From the NCBI RefSeq assembly GCF_033095965.1, contig NZ_AP026801.1, forward strand, positions 1,012,001-1,076,000: a stretch of 64,000 nt of DNA, given 5' to 3'. The translations under genes were made by a program, and so were the position numbers. Source of the DNA: Xylocopilactobacillus apis. GTDB taxonomy: Bacteria; Bacillota; Bacilli; Lactobacillales; Lactobacillaceae. Position 1 is the stretch's first letter; every line of letters starts with the position of its first letter. The notes beneath the pieces are model-generated. The model was not told the DNA's origin and made no database searches. It worked only from the letters and a program-made list of their open reading frames with translations. Shown one piece after another: positions 45,461 to 58,435 of the stretch.

Positions 45461-46828
45461 CTAACTTTTAGCGTCCTGCAGCAACACTATAGTCTCGATA
45501 TGCGCGGTTTGAGGGAACATATCCACTGGCTGAATCTTTTTAATTTGATATCCCCTTTCTTGATACAAAGAAAGGTCGCGACCCAAAGTAGCTGGATTAC
45601 AGCTAACATAAATAATCATTTTCGGCTGCATTTTAACGCTTTGATCAATAAAATTTAAAGCCAATCCTTTACGCGGTGGGTCAACAAAAATTTTATTAAC
45701 TTTAATACCCTCTTCAATCCATTTATCAATTACTTCTTCGGCTTTTCCTAAATCATAACGAATATTTTTATGTTGATTTATTTTTGCGTTTTCTTTAGCG
45801 TCTTCTACTGCTTCAGGTATTGATTCAACCCCGATAACCTGTTTAACTTGATTTGCTAAAGTATTACCAATAGTTCCAATTCCCGAATATGCATCCATTA
45901 CGATATCAGTTTCCTTTAAATCGCCAAATTTTGCTGCAATTTTATAGAGATTTTCTGTCTGAAGCGGATTTACTTGATAAAAAGATAATGGTGAAATTTT
46001 AAAAGTATTTTCCAAGATTTTGTCAGTTAAATAATCTGCGCCAAAAATGACTTGATTTTTTGGACCAAGAATTACGTTAGTATTTTTTAAATTATAGTTA
46101 ATAATAAAACTAGTAATTTCTGGACAGCGAGCTTTTATTTTGGCAGTTAAATTAGAAATACTAGGAATTTTCTTCTTATTAACAACTAACACCAGCATTA
46201 ATTCTTTAGAAAATTTCCCGTAACGAAACATTATGTTTCTAATAACACCACTTTGATTTTCTTCATCATAAGGGGGAATTTGTTCCTCACGCAAAATATC
46301 TCTAATTAAAATTGTATTTTTATCAATAATGGGTTCTTGCAGTAAAAAGTCTTCAGTGGGTACTAAATGATGGGAATGAGATCTGAAAAAACCAACTTCA
46401 AGCTGGCCTTTTACTGATCTAACTGGAATTTGTGATTTATTTCGATAATGCATTGATTCAGGAGAAGCAACTATTGGTTCAATATTTTCGTTAATTCCAA
46501 ATTTATGGAGTGTTTCTTTAAGCTGGTTCTGTTTAAAAATTAATTGAGCAGGATATTTTAAATGACTTAAAGGTGCTAAGCCAGTTTGGAGATAAGAATA
46601 ATCAAGATCTTGATTGCGATCGCTTGAAAGACTATAAAATTCAAGCACTCTTGCAAAAGCGTATTTTTTTAAAACTTTGAGAATTTTAATTTTTACTTTT
46701 TCATCAGGTAATGCATTATAAATAAAAACTGGAAATTCGTTAATTTTAACAAATCCCAGTCCTGCATAAGTTAATTCTGAAATAGTAACTTCTAACTCGT
46801 CATTCTTTTTTATCACTATTTTCTCCAT
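45461..46828 (-). CDS. rlmD: 23S rRNA (uracil-5-)-methyltransferase (RlmD/TrmA-type)
   Basis: A 455-residue SAM methyltransferase: an N-terminal TRAM domain (about 1-60), VMDAYSGIGTIGNTLA (SAM binding), FVDPPRKGL and the catalytic Cys in YVSCNPATLGRDL. The 4Fe-4S cysteines of proteobacterial RumA are missing (APLSHLKYPAQL at that position). The ATG at 46828 overlaps dgkB by 29 nt; a GTG at 46816 with GGAG 6 nt upstream is a plausible alternative. Whether it modifies U747, U1939 or both cannot be told here. Confidence 0.9.
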   Translation of the reverse strand: MEKIVIKKNDELEVTISELTYAGLGFVKINEFPVFIYNALPDEKVKIKILKVLKKYAFARVLEFYSLSSDRNQDLDYSYLQTGLAPLSHLKYPAQLIFKQNQLKETLHKFGINENIEPIVASPESMHYRNKSQIPVRSVKGQLEVGFFRSHSHHLVPTEDFLLQEPIIDKNTILIRDILREEQIPPYDEENQSGVIRNIMFRYGKFSKELMLVLVVNKKKIPSISNLTAKIKARCPEITSFIINYNLKNTNVILGPKNQVIFGADYLTDKILENTFKISPLSFYQVNPLQTENLYKIAAKFGDLKETDIVMDAYSGIGTIGNTLANQVKQVIGVESIPEAVEDAKENAKINQHKNIRYDLGKAEEVIDKWIEEGIKVNKIFVDPPRKGLALNFIDQSVKMQPKMIIYVSCNPATLGRDLSLYQERGYQIKKIQPVDMFPQTAHIETIVLLQDAKS

Positions 46829-47798
46829 TTAAATCTTTTTCCTGCTCATCTATTTTAAACAATGCATTTTCACCAATTGTTTTATCAGGAATTTCGCTTA
46901 GATTTGCAAACATTCTTAGATGATGTTTTAAATTAACAAATTTCATGGGAGCTACTCCACCTAATTCACCATCTAAGTTTATTTGCATCTGTTCATTTTC
47001 GGAAGATTCTACCGTTAACGTTTTAGTTTTAGTATAAATAATCTGTTCATCCTCAGTGTGTTTACCACCAGCCAAGACTAAACTTGCTAAACGAATAATG
47101 TCGCCCCAATTTGCTGTTTTAACAACGATTAAAGAAAACTTACCATCACCTAACTGAGCGTCCGGAGCAATTTGTTCAAACCCTCCAATTGAATTGGTTA
47201 AACCGAGTAAAAACATGCTTGCTTTTCCGTCAAATTCACCATCATCATAGGTTAGCTTAAGCGGAATTTGTCTAATTTGCGGCAGCATCTCGGCAGCTTT
47301 TACAACGTAGGCAAAATATCCAAAAATACTCTTAATTTCAGATGGAACGTGATAAGTAAGTTCTGTTAAAACGCCACCCCCAGCAATATTAACGAAATAA
47401 CGGTCATTAGCTTCACCAATGTCCATTTTAATGATCTTACCTTCAGCAATAACTTTAGCCGCCGCAACCGGATCATTACGCGGTAACTTTAGAGCTCTTG
47501 CAAAATCATTAGTAGTTCCTGCAGGAATTATTCCCATTGCTGGTCGGTGTCTTAACGGTGCAATTCCATTTACTACCTCATGAATTGTCCCGTCTCCTCC
47601 GGCTGCTACTATTACATCAAAATTGTCCAGTGCCGCCCTTTTGGCCTCTTTTTGAGCCGATAGAGGTTCAGGAGTAGTCTGAAAAGCGCTGGTTTCATAT
47701 CCAGCTAATTCAATTGTATTTAGAATTTCGACAATATTTCTTTTTACCGCTTCAGTTCCCGAAGTGGGGTTATAGATTAAACGCGCCCTTTTTCTCAT
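46800..47798 (-). CDS. dgkB: Diacylglycerol kinase DgkB (YegS/YerQ-like)
   Basis: A 332-residue lipid kinase with RARLIYNPTSG, the nucleotide-binding VAAGGDGTIHEVVNG, GIIPAGTTNDFARAL and a beta-rich C-terminal domain (MQINLDGELGG). DgkB recycles diacylglycerol released during lipoteichoic acid synthesis, linking it to ltaS 11 kb away. It lies between gatB and rlmD in the usual Firmicute order. Confidence 0.94.
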   Translation of the reverse strand: MRKRARLIYNPTSGTEAVKRNIVEILNTIELAGYETSAFQTTPEPLSAQKEAKRAALDNFDVIVAAGGDGTIHEVVNGIAPLRHRPAMGIIPAGTTNDFARALKLPRNDPVAAAKVIAEGKIIKMDIGEANDRYFVNIAGGGVLTELTYHVPSEIKSIFGYFAYVVKAAEMLPQIRQIPLKLTYDDGEFDGKASMFLLGLTNSIGGFEQIAPDAQLGDGKFSLIVVKTANWGDIIRLASLVLAGGKHTEDEQIIYTKTKTLTVESSENEQMQINLDGELGGVAPMKFVNLKHHLRMFANLSEIPDKTIGENALFKIDEQEKDLNGENSDKKE

Positions 47799-47802
47799 AA
47801 AT

Positions 47803-49230
47803 TTATCTTTTTTTGATTTCTGCTAAAACGAGCTCATTGACCATCTGGGGATTAGCTTTTCCCTTAGTTTGTTTCATGATCTGACCCATTAAAAATTTAA
47901 TTGCTCGGTCTTTTCCATTTTTAAAGTCTTCAATTGACTGTTGATTATTGTCTAATACTTCTTGAACCATCGGTAAAAGTTCATCAGCGTTACTGTTTTG
48001 CGCTAAATTATTGTCAGAGACATATTTTTCAACGTCAGTGCCTTTTTGAAGAGTTTCAGATAATACCTTTTTAGCAATTTTAGAAGAAATAATTCCTTTT
48101 GTGATCATATTAACCATTTTGGCAAGATTGTCAGGTGTCAAACTAGTCTGCAGTAAGTCGACTTTTTCAGTATTTAAATATCCCGAAACATCACCCATCA
48201 AATAGTTAGCAGCTTGTTTAGGATCCGCACCAAGTTTTACTGTTTCATCAAAAAAGTCAGACATTTCTTTAGTTTGAGTTAACACTCCTGCATCGTATTC
48301 AGTTAATGATAATTCATCAACATATCTCTTTACTCTTGCCTGAGGTGCTTCTGGCATCTTAGATTTAATATCTTCAATCCATTCATTTTCAATTTGAAGT
48401 GGTGGGATATCTGGTTCTGGGAAGTATCGATAATCACTTGACCCTTCTTTTGAACGCATTAAAATCGTTGACTTAGAAGGTTCATCCCATCTTCTAGTTT
48501 GAGGTTCTACTTCATCGCCACGGCGTAAAATTTCAGCTTGGCGCTTTTCTTCAAAAGTTAAAGCCGCACGGGCATAATTAAAAGAATTAATATTCTTTAT
48601 TTCAGTTTTAACGCCAAATTTATCTGTACCAAAGGGACGCAAAGACAAATTACAGTCAACTCGCATTGACCCTTCTTCCATTTTTACATCACTAGCTCCC
48701 GTAAATTGAACAATTTTACGCAAATTTTCTAAGTATTGATAAGCTTCTTCAGGAGAATTAACATCCGGCTTTGAAACAATCTCAACAAGAGGAGTTCCTT
48801 GACGGTTTAAATCAACGTAAGAGTAGCCTTCACCGTGTGTATTTTTTCCTGCATCTTCTTCAACATGAATTTCAGCAACACCAATTTTTTTAGTTTTTCC
48901 ATCGACTGAAATTTCAATATATCCGTCATGAGCAAGTGGTTCAAAAGCTTGTGTAACTTGGTATGACTTCGGATTATCAGGATAAAAATAATTTTTTCGA
49001 TCGAAATGGGTTTTTTGATTAATTTCCATATGCAGAGCCAGTGCAATCATTAAACCCATCGAATATGCTTCATGGTTGGGTTTAGGCAAAACTCCCGGAT
49101 ACGCCCAGTCAATTACATTGGTATCGATGTTTGGCTCTGCTCCGTAAGATACCGGGCTCGGTGAAAACATTTTCGATTTTGTTTTCAGTTCGACATGGAC
49201 TTCCAATCCAATTATAGTTTCAAAGTTCAT
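47803..49230 (-). CDS. gatB: Asp-tRNA(Asn)/Glu-tRNA(Gln) amidotransferase subunit B
   Basis: A 475-residue GatB: N-terminal cradle/kinase domain ([52 protein letters not shown]-type motif, [17 protein letters not shown]) and the C-terminal GatB/YqeY helical domain (about 325-475). It activates the misacylated tRNA for amidation. It starts 2 nt after gatA. Confidence 0.97.
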   Translation of the reverse strand: MNFETIIGLEVHVELKTKSKMFSPSPVSYGAEPNIDTNVIDWAYPGVLPKPNHEAYSMGLMIALALHMEINQKTHFDRKNYFYPDNPKSYQVTQAFEPLAHDGYIEISVDGKTKKIGVAEIHVEEDAGKNTHGEGYSYVDLNRQGTPLVEIVSKPDVNSPEEAYQYLENLRKIVQFTGASDVKMEEGSMRVDCNLSLRPFGTDKFGVKTEIKNINSFNYARAALTFEEKRQAEILRRGDEVEPQTRRWDEPSKSTILMRSKEGSSDYRYFPEPDIPPLQIENEWIEDIKSKMPEAPQARVKRYVDELSLTEYDAGVLTQTKEMSDFFDETVKLGADPKQAANYLMGDVSGYLNTEKVDLLQTSLTPDNLAKMVNMITKGIISSKIAKKVLSETLQKGTDVEKYVSDNNLAQNSNADELLPMVQEVLDNNQQSIEDFKNGKDRAIKFLMGQIMKQTKGKANPQMVNELVLAEIKKR

Positions 49231-49232
49231 TT

Positions 49233-50684
49233 TTACCTCGCTATCTCTGGTTTTTGTTTATCACATTTAGTTTCATTTTCATAAAATTTTGCCAAACGAT
49301 AAATTGTTTTTTCATTAAAACGGTTCGCAATAATCTGTAAACCAATCGGTAAACCATTGACTGAGCCGTTTGGCATTGACATTGCTGGTAGACCTGCTAA
49401 ATTAACTGGAATCGTCAAGATATCGTTGGAGTACATTTGAAGTGGATCTTCACACTTCTCACCAATCCCAAAAGCAGGAGTTGGGGTTGTTGGTCCAATT
49501 AATAGATCATACTTCTCAAACGCATTTTTAAAGTCCTGAGTGATCAAAGTTCTAACTTCTGCTGCTTTTTTAAAATAAGCATCGTAAAAACCAGCAGATA
49601 GTGAAAACGTGCCTAACATGATCCTTCGTTTTACTTCTTTACCAAAGCCTTCTGAACGAGTATTAACGTATAATTCTTCCAAATCAGAATAATGATCCGT
49701 GCGATATCCATAACGAATTCCATCGAAACGTTGTAAATTAGAACTAGCTTCACTGGAAGCAATAACATAGTACGTTGGCACCGCATAGTGAACGTTTGGT
49801 AAACTTACTTCTTCAACTTGAGCACCATTTTTTTCAAATATTTCAGCTGCTTTTTTAACAGCTTCTACGATCTCAGGTTGAACTCCTTCTTCCAAATAAT
49901 CCTTAACAATCCCTATTTTTAAACCATCAATTCCTTTGTTGATATCTTTTAAGTAATCGCCCGTCTTATCATCGTTAGCAGAAGTTGCATCACGCTCATC
50001 ATGACCAGAAATTGCGTTTAACAGTTGAGCATTATCCTCGACATTAGTAGTAATTGGTCCAATTTGATCAAGACTTGATGAGAAAGCAATTAAGCCCCAG
50101 CGAGAAACCGCACCATAAGTAGGCTTTAAGCCAACAACCCCGTTAAAAGAAGCGGGTTGACGAATTGAACCGCCAGTATCAGTTCCAAGAGAAGCTAAAA
50201 TTTCACGAGCAGCCACTGCAGCCGCCGCTCCACCGGACGAGCCTCCCGGAACCTTGGTTTGATCCCAAGCATTTTTGGTAACTTTAAATGCTGAAGTTTC
50301 AGTCGATGATCCCATTGCAAATTCATCCATATTTAATTTTCCCGCAATGATGGCGCCTGTTGCTTTTAACTTCTCAATTACAGCTGCATCATAGATCGGG
50401 ACAAAGTTTTCTAACATTTTACTAGCAGCAGTTGTGGTTAAGTCTTTAGTTACGATATTATCTTTAATTCCAATTGGTAAACCAGTTAAAAAATTGGAAA
50501 AGTCGGAACTTTTATCAATGTTTTCAGCCTCTTCTAAAGCTTTTTCTTTATTTAAAGTAATAAAAGCTGAAATTTGATTTTCTTTCTTTTCAATATCTTT
50601 GAATGTTTCTTCAGCGACATCTTTTGCGCTAATTTCTTTTTTTTGTAAAGCTTGATGGATTTCTGATAAATTTTCAAAATTCAT
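49233..50684 (-). CDS. gatA: Asp-tRNA(Asn)/Glu-tRNA(Gln) amidotransferase subunit A
   Basis: A 483-residue amidase-signature protein with the Lys of [16 protein letters not shown] and the Ser of [12 protein letters not shown] forming the Ser-cisSer-Lys triad. It releases ammonia from glutamine for the GatB subunit. It is between gatC and gatB; gatC ends 5 nt upstream. Confidence 0.97.
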   Translation of the reverse strand: MNFENLSEIHQALQKKEISAKDVAEETFKDIEKKENQISAFITLNKEKALEEAENIDKSSDFSNFLTGLPIGIKDNIVTKDLTTTAASKMLENFVPIYDAAVIEKLKATGAIIAGKLNMDEFAMGSSTETSAFKVTKNAWDQTKVPGGSSGGAAAAVAAREILASLGTDTGGSIRQPASFNGVVGLKPTYGAVSRWGLIAFSSSLDQIGPITTNVEDNAQLLNAISGHDERDATSANDDKTGDYLKDINKGIDGLKIGIVKDYLEEGVQPEIVEAVKKAAEIFEKNGAQVEEVSLPNVHYAVPTYYVIASSEASSNLQRFDGIRYGYRTDHYSDLEELYVNTRSEGFGKEVKRRIMLGTFSLSAGFYDAYFKKAAEVRTLITQDFKNAFEKYDLLIGPTTPTPAFGIGEKCEDPLQMYSNDILTIPVNLAGLPAMSMPNGSVNGLPIGLQIIANRFNEKTIYRLAKFYENETKCDKQKPEIAR

Positions 50685-50689
50685 TAATT

Positions 50690-50977
50690 TTACTCCTCAA
50701 TGATTGATGGAACTTCAATTAATCCATCTTTCGAAGTTGGTGCGTTTTTAAGTAAAGCTTCTCGTTCATTACTTTTTTTTGCGATATCTGAACGAAATAC
50801 GTTTTCAAGATCACCTGATTGATAGGTCGGATCAACACCGTTAGTATCAACTTTGTCTAATGTATCGAAAAACTTAATAATGTCTTGAAATTGATCAGAA
50901 AAATTATTAAGTTCTTCATCGTTGTATTTTAATTTTGCCAAAACAGCAATTTTTTTAACTTCCTCTTTTGAGATCAT
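50690..50977 (-). CDS. gatC: Asp-tRNA(Asn)/Glu-tRNA(Gln) amidotransferase subunit C
   Basis: A 95-residue GatC starting [23 protein letters not shown], with the central [13 protein letters not shown] and a C-terminal acidic segment VPSIIEE. It wraps around and stabilises GatA-GatB. It is first of gatCAB; camS ends about 40 nt downstream of... the preceding minus-strand gene, so the cluster is continuous. Confidence 0.95.
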   Translation of the reverse strand: MISKEEVKKIAVLAKLKYNDEELNNFSDQFQDIIKFFDTLDKVDTNGVDPTYQSGDLENVFRSDIAKKSNEREALLKNAPTSKDGLIEVPSIIEE

Positions 50978-51016
50978 TTAACATAAACTCCTTTTCTTAG
51001 GCCATTGTATCATTTA

Positions 51017-54170
<3,154 letters not shown>

Positions 54171-56402
54171 TTAAACCTTAGTTATTGGAGCAAAGCTAGC
54201 CATTAATCTTTTAATACCAACATTGTCTTTAAAAGCAACATCGATTTCTTGTTCAGAATTTTGACCAGTCACTTGGACAACGATACCTTGACCCCATTTT
54301 TTATGTTCAACCTTGTCACCGACTTGAAAGCTTCCTTCATTTTGTTGCTTTTTAACAGGATGAGGAGCTTGATAAACACTTCGATAACTAGATCGTACTT
54401 TTTGAGCTCTTGGCATTGACTCCTCACTATAATTGAAAGAAGAAGAAATTTCTTTAATGTCTTGATCAATTTCGTCAATAAAACGAGATGGTCGATTAGC
54501 TTGAGTTCTCCCATAAAGTACACGTTGAGCCGCAAAAATTAAATAAAGAACTTGTTTTGCACGTGTAATCCCTACATAGGCTAGTCTTCTTTCTTCTTCA
54601 ACCTCCTCATTTTCCATTATTGATCGTTGACTAGGAAAAAGTCCTTCCTCCATTCCAATTATAAAGACAATCGGAAATTCTAATCCTTTAGCCGCATGAA
54701 GCGTCATCAAAGAAACATTATTAGTATCGTCTTCATCATCGTTATCAGTAACTAATGCAAGGTCGGTTAAAAAGTTTACCAATTTATTATCCGTCAATTC
54801 TTCGAATGAAGAATCTGTTATTTTTTCGTCAAAATTTTTAGTAACTGATAAAAATTCTTCCAGATTATCAACTCTTGCTTCTGCTTCTGGATTGTTTTGA
54901 CTCTTATAAAATTTTAAATATCCAGTCTGATCATAAATTTCTTGAGTTAAATCCGTAATTTTTAAATCGTCGCTTTGAATTTTTTGACGCCAGTTATTGA
55001 TCATCGAATAAAAATTTAAAAGTTCGCTTTTAGCTTTTGAAGTAATCTGAATTTGATCTGCCTGCCCATAAGTTTCAAATTCACTTAACCCGTGTTCACC
55101 AGCGTAATTTCTAACTTTTTCAAGTGTAGTGTTACCAATTCCTCTTTTGGGAACATTAATAATTCTTTGTAAAGAGTACATATCGTCCGGATTAGCAATT
55201 ACTTTTAAATATCCGATTACATCTAAAATTTCTTTTCGTTCGTAGTAACGTTTTCCGCCAAACAACTGATACGGAATACTTGATTTAATCAAAGTCTCTT
55301 CAATTATTCTTGATTGAGCATTGGTACGAAATAAAATTCCAAAATCGCCATACTTGAAATCATGATCTTTCATTTGTTCTTGAATTTGTTCAACAACAAA
55401 CGTTGCTTCTTCATTTTCATTACGCGCCTGATAAATATGAATTTTTTCACCCTCACCATTATCAGTCCATAATTTCTTTTTTATTCGCTCTGTATTGTTA
55501 TCAATGACATTATTTGCTGCATGTAAAATATTGCCGGTAGACCGATAATTTTGTTCTAGTAAAACAATATGGGCATTGGGATAATCCTGCTTAAAATTTA
55601 AAATATTTTTCATGTTAGCTCCACGCCAACCATAAATCGACTGATCCGCATCTCCAACAACGCAAATATTATGATGTTTTTTAGCCAAAAGCGTCGTCAA
55701 AATATACTGGGCGCGATTAGTATCTTGATACTCATCAACATGAATATATTGATATCTTTCCTGATATTTCTCTAAAACTGCTGGGAAATTTTGAAAAAGA
55801 TTTACTGTTAGCATGATCAAGTCATCAAAATCAACAGTTTGATATTCTTTTAATCTTTTTTCATATTCTTTAAAAACTGTGGCGACTTTTTCTAGAAAAT
55901 AGTTATCGGCAGTCTCTGCATATTGAGAAGCCGTTATTAATTCATTTTTCTGTTTAGAAATTTGTTCTAGAAATGCTCTTGGCGGCATTTTGGTAGTATC
56001 AATATTAAAATCTTTTAAAATATTTTTGATGATGACTAATGATTCGCTGGTATCGGCAATGTTAAAGGATTTACTGTATCCTAATTTATCAATTTCAGCT
56101 CTTAAAATTCTGACGCATAGAGAGTGAAAAGTAGAAACCATGACCTTATTACCGTCAGTGCCAAGTAACGTTTCAACACGTTCTCTCATTTCACTGGCAG
56201 CTTTGTTGGTAAAGGTTATTGCTAAAATATTCCATGGTGCAATATTTTTTTCGTCAATTAAATAAGCAATTCGATGGGTCAAAACTCTTGTCTTGCCAGA
56301 ACCGGCACCGGCCATAATTAATAGTGGGCCTTCCGTTGTTTCAATTGCTTCTTCTTGTTTATCATTCATATTTTCTGTTAGTGATTTTGTATTTTTAATC
56401 AT
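54171..56402 (-). CDS. pcrA: ATP-dependent DNA helicase PcrA
   Basis: A 743-residue UvrD/Rep-type helicase: Walker A AGAGSGKTRVLTHR, motif Ia FTNKAA, motif II VDEYQDTN, motif III GDADQSIYGWRGA, motif IV EQNYRST, motif V LMTLHAAKGLEFP and motif VI YVGITRAK, with a C-terminal Tudor-like domain (VGDKVEHKKWGQGIVV). It has the usual role in repair and rolling-circle replication. Its start overlaps the end of the PurK-like gene by one base. Confidence 0.97.
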   Translation of the reverse strand: MIKNTKSLTENMNDKQEEAIETTEGPLLIMAGAGSGKTRVLTHRIAYLIDEKNIAPWNILAITFTNKAASEMRERVETLLGTDGNKVMVSTFHSLCVRILRAEIDKLGYSKSFNIADTSESLVIIKNILKDFNIDTTKMPPRAFLEQISKQKNELITASQYAETADNYFLEKVATVFKEYEKRLKEYQTVDFDDLIMLTVNLFQNFPAVLEKYQERYQYIHVDEYQDTNRAQYILTTLLAKKHHNICVVGDADQSIYGWRGANMKNILNFKQDYPNAHIVLLEQNYRSTGNILHAANNVIDNNTERIKKKLWTDNGEGEKIHIYQARNENEEATFVVEQIQEQMKDHDFKYGDFGILFRTNAQSRIIEETLIKSSIPYQLFGGKRYYERKEILDVIGYLKVIANPDDMYSLQRIINVPKRGIGNTTLEKVRNYAGEHGLSEFETYGQADQIQITSKAKSELLNFYSMINNWRQKIQSDDLKITDLTQEIYDQTGYLKFYKSQNNPEAEARVDNLEEFLSVTKNFDEKITDSSFEELTDNKLVNFLTDLALVTDNDDEDDTNNVSLMTLHAAKGLEFPIVFIIGMEEGLFPSQRSIMENEEVEEERRLAYVGITRAKQVLYLIFAAQRVLYGRTQANRPSRFIDEIDQDIKEISSSFNYSEESMPRAQKVRSSYRSVYQAPHPVKKQQNEGSFQVGDKVEHKKWGQGIVVQVTGQNSEQEIDVAFKDNVGIKRLMASFAPITKV

Positions 56403-57553
56403 TACTCAAAAAGTCCTTGTGGTAAATTCCAAATATCCGTATCCATCAAACGTTCATATATATTTTCTAAATTGTTTCCTTTCACGGAAACATAACCCGC
56501 AGTATCAATTGGATTTTTCCACTTGTTAGGATAAAAGTAAAAATCCCAATTTGGTTTTATCTGAATCTGAGTATAAATATCATTTAAATCTGACTGTTTA
56601 AAATATATATTAACGCCATTCGCATTTTTTTTGATTTCAGGAATTGGGAGGCCAAGATTTGCTCTAATGTATAACTCTTCCTGAGATTTACCTAAAATTG
56701 TCTGATAAAGGTTACCAAATTTTTGAAGCCCTTCAGTGACATTTTTAACATATAACATCCCATTTTTGGCTTTGTAAAATTCGATTGAAATTGCTCCAAT
56801 AAAAGCTTGCTTTGTAGCAATTTCCGTGGCAATTCTTTTCATTTCAATTAAATCGCGATCACTAATTTTGCCCTGATTTGAAGTTGAAATTAGTAAATCA
56901 AAATGTTCATTATAATAATTTCTTATAACTGGTAATACATTAATTTCAATATTTTGCGACCTGCTCTTAAACAGAGTTAAACCATATTCAGCTTCAATAT
57001 CAATTTTAGCCTCAACAAAAAAGGAAAACTTTTGAACGAGATCAGAAATTTGATTCAAGTCATCCATATTATTCAAAACAAAATACTGTTTACGTAAAAC
57101 TTTCTGAATTGGCTTTAAAATTAAAGGAAATCCGATGCTTTCTGTCTGCATTACTAAATCATCAAATGAGACAGCAGTTGCATTAGGAACGGTATTTAAA
57201 TTAAGATCATTGAGAAAAAGCGAATTTAAATAATGGTCTTGTGATAATGCAAGTAGATTTGATCCCTGCGGCAAATAATAGTGCTCGGATAAATACTGAG
57301 CTGAAAATGGATTAATATAGTTATTTTCTAAAATAATAATATCACTAACGATTGCAAAACTATCTAACTTGTTGCGGTCGGTAATTTTGCCGACAAAATG
57401 AAAATCTGCTGATAAAATTGCTGGAGAATTACTCACCTCTGAAAATACTGCAACTTGATAGCCCATATATTTAAGCTGCAGTACAAGTCTAAATGCATCA
57501 GAGCCACCACCAAGAATTCCTACAACAGCTCCTGGAAGAAAAACATTTGTCAC
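56402..57553 (-). CDS. PurK-like ATP-grasp protein (divergent)
   Basis: A 383-residue protein with the N-terminal PurK fold (VVGILGGGSDAFRLVLQLKYMGYQVAVFS) and an ATP-grasp middle (GFPLILKPIQ, FFVEAKIDIEAEYGL, GAISIEFYKAKNGMLYVKN). The signature that should read NExAPRPHNSGH is replaced by KNVTEGLQKFGNLY, so an expected metal-binding Glu and the AIR-binding motif are lost. It is therefore probably not a working 5-(carboxyamino)imidazole ribonucleotide synthase. No purE or other purine gene is near. It is the second gene of the GH73-pcrA-ligA cluster. Confidence 0.8.
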   Translation of the reverse strand: MTNVFLPGAVVGILGGGSDAFRLVLQLKYMGYQVAVFSEVSNSPAILSADFHFVGKITDRNKLDSFAIVSDIIILENNYINPFSAQYLSEHYYLPQGSNLLALSQDHYLNSLFLNDLNLNTVPNATAVSFDDLVMQTESIGFPLILKPIQKVLRKQYFVLNNMDDLNQISDLVQKFSFFVEAKIDIEAEYGLTLFKSRSQNIEINVLPVIRNYYNEHFDLLISTSNQGKISDRDLIEMKRIATEIATKQAFIGAISIEFYKAKNGMLYVKNVTEGLQKFGNLYQTILGKSQEELYIRANLGLPIPEIKKNANGVNIYFKQSDLNDIYTQIQIKPNWDFYFYPNKWKNPIDTAGYVSVKGNNLENIYERLMDTDIWNLPQGLFE

Positions 57554-57573
57554 TTTATTTAACCCACTTTTCT

Positions 57574-58230
57574 TTAATTATCGTATTGATTTAATTTATA
57601 TTTATTAATAATCGCTATTAATTTTTCAGCATATGTTGGATCAGTTGCATAACCGGCTTTATACAAAGCTCTACTGGCTTCACGAAATTCTTTAGCATTT
57701 AAAACTTCTTGATACTGTTTTGAATTCCACGATGTTCCATTTTTCAATAGCTCTGCGTGAGCCACTACTGAATCTCTAAGATTTCTATATACCACAAAGT
57801 TATCATGCTTTTTAATCCATTTCCCATTAATAAATTCTTTGGTTTCAAGCGACACTGTATTATTTTGACCGGTTCCCTTTACTCCAAAATAATTATGATA
57901 ATCAGTCGATAACTGACTGCGCCCCCAATCACTTTCTAAACACGCTTGAGCAATTGTGATGCTTGCCAAAATATGGTACTCTTTTTGAATTTGTTGGGCA
58001 ATCGGGGTAATCGTTTTAATAAAATATTTCTTATTTTGTTCCTCTTTACTTCGAGCTAGTTCTTCTTTTCTTTCTTCATTAAGCTTTTCCTTTTGAATAC
58101 TTTTAGAATAGTCGATCCTTTTTGTCGTCTCAACTGAATCTATTTTTTTTATAAAGAAAACTAAAAGTAGTAAAATTAAAAGAACTGTTAAACTAACAGT
58201 AAACGGCACTAATTTTTTTGTCTTTTTCAT
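57574..58230 (-). CDS. GH73 N-acetylglucosaminidase (FlgJ/LytG-like), membrane-anchored
   Basis: A 218-residue protein with an N-terminal membrane helix (about 8-26), a Lys/Glu-rich coil, and a GH73 domain (about 75-215) with the catalytic Glu in TIAQACLESDWGRSQLS, then HNYFGVKG, YRNLRDSVVAHAELL and TDPTYAEKLIAIINKY. It cleaves GlcNAc-MurNAc bonds in peptidoglycan. It is the first gene of the minus-strand cluster running to rlmD. Confidence 0.92.
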   Translation of the reverse strand: MKKTKKLVPFTVSLTVLLILLLLVFFIKKIDSVETTKRIDYSKSIQKEKLNEERKEELARSKEEQNKKYFIKTITPIAQQIQKEYHILASITIAQACLESDWGRSQLSTDYHNYFGVKGTGQNNTVSLETKEFINGKWIKKHDNFVVYRNLRDSVVAHAELLKNGTSWNSKQYQEVLNAKEFREASRALYKAGYATDPTYAEKLIAIINKYKLNQYDN

Positions 58231-58400
58231 CTTATAATTTTATAATTCACTCATTCCTAAAAGTATATACTAATCAAAGCTCTATTGCTAAAAGAGAAAT
58301 CCATAAATAAGAAAATTTAGTTCATAATTTATAATTTTACATTTATTAGAATCAAAATTTAAAGTAAATAACAATTTTTTTGCAGAATAGATCTGATAGA

Positions 58401-58435
58401 AAGGACGGGGTAAAAATCTTTTAGCCCCATTACCA
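58401..58435 (+). promoter_or_regulatory. ltaS translation leader: Shine-Dalgarno brought close by a hairpin
   Basis: AAGGA (58401-58405) is 30 nt from the ATG (58436), too far to work in linear RNA. Between them GGGGTAAAA (58407-58415) pairs with TTTTA-G-CCCC (58419-58428, one bulged G) over a 3-nt loop. If folded, the effective spacing is 8 nt. No other in-frame start lies closer to the AAGGA. Confidence 0.55.
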
